Assembly (NCBI RefSeq): GCF_000278255.1
Contig: NZ_JH725083.1
Location: forward strand, 1-64,000
Origin: Bartonella melophagi K-2C
GTDB taxonomy: Bacteria; Pseudomonadota; Alphaproteobacteria; Rhizobiales; Rhizobiaceae
Direction of reading: 5' to 3'
DNA length: 64,000 nucleotides
Below the pieces are notes generated by a model that was not told the origin of the DNA, ran no database searches, and saw nothing but the letters and a program-made list of their open reading frames with translations. Shown one piece after another: positions 60,372 through 64,000 of this stretch; the first letter of the stretch is position 1, and every line of letters starts with the position of its first letter. Made by a program: the position numbers and the translations under genes.

Positions 60372-61217
60372 ATGCAAATTTTAAAAACAATTGCTGAAGT
60401 ACGGCAATGTATCGCAAAGGAGCAACGTTTAGGATTATCGATTGGTTTTGTTCCAACTATGGGAGCATTGCATAGTGGTCATATTGCTTTGGTACAACAG
60501 GCAAAAGTAATGTGTGATCGAGTATTAGTTTCTATTTTTATTAATCCAAAGCAATTTGGACCTCATGAAGATTTTGATATGTATCCAAGAGATCTTGAGG
60601 GCGATTGTGCTTTGTTGAAAAAAGCGGGTGTTGAATATGTTTTTGCACCTTCTACAGAAGAAATGTGGCCGCTGGGAAATGAGACTGTTGTAAGGGTAGA
60701 AAAATTGTCACATGTTTTAATAGGAAAATTACGCCCAGGGCATTTTTATGGTGTAACCAGTGTTGTTGCTAAGCTTTTTAATATTGTGCAGCCAAATAAG
60801 GCGTTTTTTGGGGAAAAAGATTTTCAACAGCTTCTTATTATTCGTCGTATGGTTAAGGACTTAGCTTTTCCTGTTGAAATTGTTGGTGTACCTATTTTAC
60901 GTGATGCAGATGGTGTAGCCAGCTCTTCACGCAATCAGCTTTTAACATTAGAAGATCGCAAAGCTGCAAAAATTATTCCTGAAAGCGGTGAGGCTGTTGT
61001 AAGGCTTTATAACCAAGGCGAACGATCAGTTAATAAACTGTGCAAAATTGCCCGTGATATTTTGCGGCAAGAACCGCGTGCTATTATTGAGTCAATAGAT
61101 TTAAGAGACATAGAAACTTTATGCATGTTTAGAGGAAAACTGAATAAACCTGCGGTTTTATTACTATGCATCCGCTTTGGTGAGGTCAGGCTTATTGATC
61201 AATATATTTTACAATAG
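60372..61217 (+). CDS. panC: Pantothenate synthetase
   Basis: This 281-residue enzyme joins pantoate and beta-alanine using ATP. It shows FVPTMGALHSGHIALVQQAK (HxGH), FINPKQFGPHEDFDMYPRD, GHFYGVTSVVAKLFNIVQPNKAFFGEKDFQQLLIIRRMV and VASSSRNQLL. The end (GKLNKPAVLLLCIRFGEVRLIDQYILQ) reappears, decayed, between the two panB copies. panB follows after 11 bases. Confidence 0.95.
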   Translation: MQILKTIAEVRQCIAKEQRLGLSIGFVPTMGALHSGHIALVQQAKVMCDRVLVSIFINPKQFGPHEDFDMYPRDLEGDCALLKKAGVEYVFAPSTEEMWPLGNETVVRVEKLSHVLIGKLRPGHFYGVTSVVAKLFNIVQPNKAFFGEKDFQQLLIIRRMVKDLAFPVEIVGVPILRDADGVASSSRNQLLTLEDRKAAKIIPESGEAVVRLYNQGERSVNKLCKIARDILRQEPRAIIESIDLRDIETLCMFRGKLNKPAVLLLCIRFGEVRLIDQYILQ

Positions 61218-61228
61218 GAAATACAACA

Positions 61229-62056
61229 ATGACTTCATATAAAACTATAAATCGTATTACTGCTTCTGAAATACGCTCCAAAAAGGGTCAAGAGCCAATC
61301 GTTTCTTTAATGGTTTACCAGGCTTATAGTGCTCGAATTGCTGACCCATATTGCGACTTTCTTTTAGTGAGCGACAGCGTTGCTATGATTGTGCATGGGT
61401 TTGATACAACATTACCTGTTGATGTAGATATGATGATTTTATACGGAAAGGCCGTTATGCGTGGATCTGAACGGGCGCTTGTAGTTGTTGATATGCCTTT
61501 TGGTTCTTATGAAGAAAGTCCGCAACAGGCTTTTAGAAATGCATCACGAATTATTGCAGAAACAGGATGTGGTGCAGTCAAACTTGAGGGTGGTGTTCAT
61601 ATGGCTGAAACAGTTAGGTTTTTGCACGGACGTGGTATTCCTGTTATGTGTCATATTGGTCTTATGCCACATACAGTTCGTTTGGAGGGCTTTAAGGTGC
61701 AAGGGCGCGATGAGCAGAGTTGGCTCCAGGTTGAAGCTGATGCATTGGCAGTTGAGGAAGCTGGTGCTTTTGCTGTTATGGTGGAAGCGGTAGTAGAACC
61801 ATTAGCAATAAAGCTTACAGAAAAACTCTCTATTCCTACTATTGGTGTTGGTGCATCCAATCAGTGTGATGGGCAGATTTTGGTAATGGAAGATATGTTA
61901 GGCTATAATACTTGGTTAGGCTATGGTAGTTGGATGCCTAAATTTGTGCGTCGGTACGGTTCTTTTGAGGAATTGGTAGATACAGCGGTAAAGAATTATG
62001 CAAATGATGTTAAATCACGCGCTTTTCCGGCAGATACAGAGGTTTATAAGCATTAA
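61229..62056 (+). CDS. panB: Ketopantoate hydroxymethyltransferase, diverged first copy
   Basis: This 275-residue protein is a homologue of PanB, which adds a hydroxymethyl group to ketoisovalerate. Core residues are kept: D49 in the SDS loop, D in VVVDMPFGSY, VKLEGG with Glu, the His of CHIGLMP, and the Glu in VEAVVEPLA. Several otherwise conserved positions differ from the second copy: LMVYQ for LTAYQ, VSDSVAM for VGDSVGM, CHIGLMPH for GHVGLTPQ. It also has a tandem 18-base duplication (61898-61933), giving GYNTWLGYGSW where the second copy has GYGAW. So this copy has probably drifted; whether it is still active is unclear. Confidence 0.88.
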   Translation: MTSYKTINRITASEIRSKKGQEPIVSLMVYQAYSARIADPYCDFLLVSDSVAMIVHGFDTTLPVDVDMMILYGKAVMRGSERALVVVDMPFGSYEESPQQAFRNASRIIAETGCGAVKLEGGVHMAETVRFLHGRGIPVMCHIGLMPHTVRLEGFKVQGRDEQSWLQVEADALAVEEAGAFAVMVEAVVEPLAIKLTEKLSIPTIGVGASNQCDGQILVMEDMLGYNTWLGYGSWMPKFVRRYGSFEELVDTAVKNYANDVKSRAFPADTEVYKH

Positions 62057-62129
62057 ATTGGATTTTTAAAAAGCTCTATGAGAAATGTATTTTATGCTGA
62101 AATCACGTGTAAAAAGGCTTTTTTATGTA

Positions 62130-62214
62130 TTTTTGCGGTTTTATTGCTGACTCTTAATTTTGGTGAAGTCAGACTTGTTGATTAATATGTTTTACATACG
62201 GAAACTAAGAAATG
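62130..62214 (+). pseudogene. Remnant of the panC 3' end between the two panB copies
   Basis: The codons at 62135-62185 read AVLLLTLNFGEVRLVD and stop, closely matching the panC end AVLLLCIRFGEVRLID. The match goes on through the following non-coding bases up to the panB start (TATGTTTTACATACGGAAACTAAGAA against TATATTTTACAATAGGAAATACAACA). So the duplicated unit contained the panC tail, the gap and panB. The homology may begin earlier, around 62085. Confidence 0.85.
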
Positions 62215-63027
62215 GATTCACATAAAGCTATAAAGCGTGTCTCTGCTTCTGAAATACGGTCGAAAAAGGGACAAAAACCGATTGTTGCTCTAACAGCTTA
62301 TCAGGCTTATAGTGCGCGGATTGCTGACCTATATTGTGATTTTCTTTTGGTTGGTGATAGCGTTGGTATGGTTGTGCATGGTTTTGATACAACACTGCCT
62401 GTTAGTGTGGATATGATGATTTTACACGGACAAGCGGTTATACGTAGTTCTCAAAAAGTGCTCGTAGTTATTGATATGCCTTTTGGTTCTTATGAGAAAA
62501 GTCCACAGCAGGCTTTTGAAAATGCGTCACGGATTGTTGCAGAAACAGGGTGTGGTGCAGTCAAGCTTGAAGGTGGCATTTATATGGCGGAAACAATTGA
62601 TTTTTTATGCCAGCGAGGTATTCCAGTTATGGGGCATGTTGGCCTTACACCACAAGCGGTAAATCGTTTCGGTAGTTTTAAGGTACAAGGGCGTACTGAA
62701 AATGATAGGTTAAAGATCGAAGCTGATGCAGTAGCAGTTGAAGAAGCAGGCGCTTTTGCTGTTGTATTGGAAGGGGTAGTAGAACCGTTAGCAGTGAAGA
62801 TCACAAAAAAGCTCTCTATTCCTACTATTGGTATTGGTGCATCCAATCAGTGTGATGGGCAAATCTTAGTAATGGAAGATATGTTGGGTTACGGGGCTTG
62901 GGTGCCTAAATTTGTACGTCGTTATGGTGCTTTTGAACAAGCAATGGATACGGCGATTAGAAATTATGCAGATGATGTTAGATCACGTGCTTTTCCTTCT
63001 GATTCAGAGATTTATAAGCCCAAATAA
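62212..63027 (+). CDS. panB: Ketopantoate hydroxymethyltransferase, conserved copy
   Basis: This 271-residue protein keeps all expected PanB motifs: [65 protein letters not shown], the Glu in LEGVVEPLA and [22 protein letters not shown]. It makes ketopantoate for pantothenate and coenzyme A. It is about three-quarters identical by eye to the first copy and is nearer to the family pattern, so it is the likely functional copy. The leader before it is derived from panC. Confidence 0.95.
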   Translation: MDSHKAIKRVSASEIRSKKGQKPIVALTAYQAYSARIADLYCDFLLVGDSVGMVVHGFDTTLPVSVDMMILHGQAVIRSSQKVLVVIDMPFGSYEKSPQQAFENASRIVAETGCGAVKLEGGIYMAETIDFLCQRGIPVMGHVGLTPQAVNRFGSFKVQGRTENDRLKIEADAVAVEEAGAFAVVLEGVVEPLAVKITKKLSIPTIGIGASNQCDGQILVMEDMLGYGAWVPKFVRRYGAFEQAMDTAIRNYADDVRSRAFPSDSEIYKPK

Positions 63028-63501
63028 AATTAGGTTTAAGAGAAAACCCTATAAAAATATATTAGTTATATGAAGCGTAAGATAAAAGAAATTTTCTTAA
63101 GTACGTTTTGCTTACACTGAATTTGAACTATTTTTCATATGGCTGTTCTATTTATGTCTCATTGATTAATGAGATGCTGAAATCTTTTTGTATATCTTAA
63201 AGTATTTTTAGCAATGCATTGAAAATTAATAATATTTATTTTTTAAAGGTAAACTACAGATAATAGAAAAAACAGAGATTATGGATTGGGTACTCTATAA
63301 ATTAATAGAAATAAGAAGGAAAACAAATTCTGTTCTATTTATAAACCATATTCAAACAAGGTATGACTATAAAAGATAATATGTAATAAAAAGTTGCGTA
63401 AGATATTTTAATATTTATCCAACTGGTGAGACTATAAGCTAAGATACTTTGTGTTTTATTCCCGTAAAAACAAAAGACAAGTGACTAAAAAGATATGAAT
63501 A
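63028..63501. other. 474-base non-coding gap
   Basis: This AT-rich gap separates the converging second panB and the HD-hydrolase gene. I see no gene, RNA or clear terminator hairpin in it. Confidence 0.55.
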
Positions 63502-64000
63502 TCATCTTTGACTATCTATATCACGAAAGCGGGTTAAAAAGACATTTTCAATTTGTTGTGTTGAATAGGACTGCAAACTAAGTTTATCGGGTAAAATATT
63601 ATTTGGAGACCCAAAATAACGCATGGCTTCTTTTGTACTAAAGCCAGCAAGAGTAATAGCTTCGTAGAAAGCAGCAATACGATCAGCTTGTTTGATTTTT
63701 TTTAATAGTTTGTGAGGTGGATTAACAGGTAAAGAAAAGCGTATGCAGATGGTATCTTGTATGCGTTTTTCGACAAGCTGATACTGTTTTCCTATAACAG
63801 CTTTAAAAGGTGAAATCATATCACCAATAACATATTCTGATGCATCATGGAGAAGAGCTAGAAGACATTCGTCATTGTGGGATTGTGGAAAGAGTATCTG
63901 AAATATTTGTTCTACTAAAAGTGAATGTTGCGCGACAGAATATGTATGTTCACCGTGTGTTTGACCATTCCATCGTGCAACACGAGAAAGGCCGTGCGCA
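63502..64000 (-). CDS. HD-domain phosphohydrolase (YfbR-like), 5' part outside window
   Basis: The minus-strand frame is open from the right edge to the stop at 63502. The visible part reads LSRVARWNGQTHGEHTYSVAQHSLLVEQIF, then ECLLALLHDASEYVIGDMISPFKAVIGKQY, with the His and HD residues of the HD superfamily (AQHS and LLHDASE) and the GD-x-x-x-P-x-K stretch of the YfbR type, which removes phosphate from 5'-deoxynucleotides. The substrate is an inference from family resemblance. The N-terminus lies beyond position 64000. Confidence 0.8.
   Translation of the reverse strand, partial: AHGLSRVARWNGQTHGEHTYSVAQHSLLVEQIFQILFPQSHNDECLLALLHDASEYVIGDMISPFKAVIGKQYQLVEKRIQDTICIRFSLPVNPPHKLLKKIKQADRIAAFYEAITLAGFSTKEAMRYFGSPNNILPDKLSLQSYSTQQIENVFLTRFRDIDSQR

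Overview
The window is AT-rich alphaproteobacterial chromosome and most likely belongs to Bartonella (Rhizobiales). Pointers to this are an Omp43/Omp2b-type porin, the complete hemin-utilisation (hut) locus with its own tonB, a FeuN-FeuP-FeuQ signalling operon, a MucR/Ros regulator, a degP-two component-glnE-pleC neighbourhood typical of Rhizobiales, and wide non-coding gaps with decayed genes, as seen in host-restricted bacteria. The species cannot be fixed from sequence reading alone.

Layout. Positions 1-1350 hold the right end of a prophage: a tail-protein C-terminus, an endolysin with a C-terminal membrane segment, an overlapping inner/outer spanin pair and a small membrane protein. At 1400-1900 lies an integration scar: a 22-base direct repeat flanking a tRNA 3' end, then a frameshifted integrase on the minus strand. 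Core genes follow: sodB, an oligopeptidase B, mucR, sufE, a DUF5330 protein and a peptidoglycan-binding membrane protein, separated by large empty gaps. Positions 11-13.4 kb carry feuN-feuP-feuQ. Positions 13.9-17.8 kb carry the cytochrome c maturation genes ccmI, ccmE, ccmF and ccmH. Positions 18-27.7 kb carry degP, a two-component pair, glnE, an O6-alkylguanine repair protein and a PleC-type kinase. pepN and a uracil-DNA glycosylase follow. Positions 31.9-37 kb carry a tightly packed thiamine operon thiC-thiO-thiS-thiG-thiE-thiD (minus strand), in whose leader I could not find a TPP riboswitch.

Positions 38-39.2 kb encode the porin. A tRNA-Ser(GCT) stands at 39.5 kb, followed by a second, related integration scar. 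Positions 40.2-47.5 kb are the hut locus: receptor hutA, hemS, the ABC importer hutB-hutC-hmuV, and divergent tonB. It makes one heme path: HutA moves heme across the outer membrane with energy from TonB, HutB/HutC/HmuV carry it into the cytoplasm, and HemS binds or breaks it down. Then come a lytic transglycosylase, dapA-smpB, a second uracil-DNA glycosylase, and the long plus-strand run rpoZ, rsh, pyrE, DUF2062, acpS, lepB, rnc, era, recO, panC, panB, panB. The window ends inside an HD-domain hydrolase.

Most notable observations: (i) two scars of related integrative elements, 38 kb apart, sharing the layout tRNA 3' end, AATAAAATCAA, then a degraded minus-strand integrase about 55-60 bases further on; (ii) a tandem duplication of panB that carried along the 3' end of panC, after which the first panB copy diverged; (iii) nested spanin genes; (iv) a FeuN-like small periplasmic modulator; (v) hairpins and palindromes inside the hut locus. 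I saw no CRISPR array, no rRNA and no intact insertion sequence, and nothing that I can defend as a wholly new system.
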